This document shows, piece by piece, positions 63,901-63,911 of a stretch of DNA of 63,911 nucleotides; the first letter of the stretch is position 1; each line of letters begins with the position of its first letter. The translations under genes and the position numbers were made by a program. The notes under the pieces are model-generated. The model was not told the DNA's origin and searched no databases. It was given only the letters and a program-made list of their open reading frames with translations. Source of the stretch: Methanocorpusculum sp. (GTDB lineage Archaea; Halobacteriota; Methanomicrobia; Methanomicrobiales; Methanocorpusculaceae); contig NZ_JAUSPQ010000001.1 of the NCBI RefSeq assembly GCF_030655665.1, forward strand, positions 1 to 63,911, read 5' to 3'.

Positions 63901-63911
63901 TTCGAACCGAA

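Overview
The window comes from a methanogenic archaeon, most likely Methanomicrobiales and close to Methanocorpusculum. The domain is clear from archaeal genes: PriS, GINS, Elp3, aIF2-alpha, aIF5A, Nop10, L44e, S27e, glycerol-1-phosphate dehydrogenase and geranylgeranyl reductase. The MCR-arginine methylase Mmp10 marks a methanogen. The order and genus are my inference from overall gene content. TATA boxes about 25 bp before start codons (leaderless genes) sit beside Shine-Dalgarno-led, 4-bp-overlapping operons.

Region 1 (1-24 kb) is ordinary chromosome: argG and an AglJ-like glycosyltransferase; Hsp20; an internally duplicated CBS-ParB protein; a long leftward information-processing cluster (elp3, priS, GINS, rpl44e, rps27e, aIF2-alpha, nop10, PAC2, EndoQ); an ADP-ribosylglycohydrolase; egsA; DUF63; a sugar nucleotidylyltransferase; a coiled-coil protein with a possible nuclease domain; and a leftward HEAT-repeat/parvulin/RNase III-like/mmp10 group.

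Region 2 (about 24-46 kb) is an accessory island with mixed base composition, many REP-like hairpins and two approximately 450-500 bp long-inverted-repeat elements. It holds an AT-rich 1303-aa protein that fuses leucine-rich repeats, a Roc GTPase, COR and a calcineurin-like phosphoesterase. Next comes a compact leftward cassette of eight coupled small genes (RHH-like, HNH, zinc ribbon, unknowns), preceded by an iteron-like region. A type I restriction-modification locus follows, whose hsdM-hsdS operon carries a class III nucleotidyl-cyclase-like gene and a gene with a HEPN-type RxxxxH motif. A Fic-domain protein with operator-like repeats separates this operon from hsdR. A deaminase and a deleted partial copy of it close the island.

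Region 3 (46-58 kb) returns to chromosome: a bacterial-type thrS, a bacterial-looking M23 peptidase, tRNA-Phe, a DHH phosphoesterase, a ferredoxin-nitroreductase, a geranylgeranyl reductase coupled to a ferredoxin, DUF169, NAD kinase, FBPase/IMPase, aIF5A next to agmatinase, a GNAT protein and a triple-META lipoprotein.

Region 4 (58.3-63.9 kb) is a leftward rRNA operon: 16S, tRNA-Ala(TGC), 23S, tRNA-Cys(GCA), 5S. The tRNA-Cys abuts the 5S gene, and an unusually long inverted repeat of more than 200 bp encloses the 23S. The best candidates for something new are the LRR-Roc-COR-phosphoesterase protein, the cyclase-like plus HEPN-like pair inside the type I RM operon, the eight-gene coupled cassette, and the long-inverted-repeat elements.
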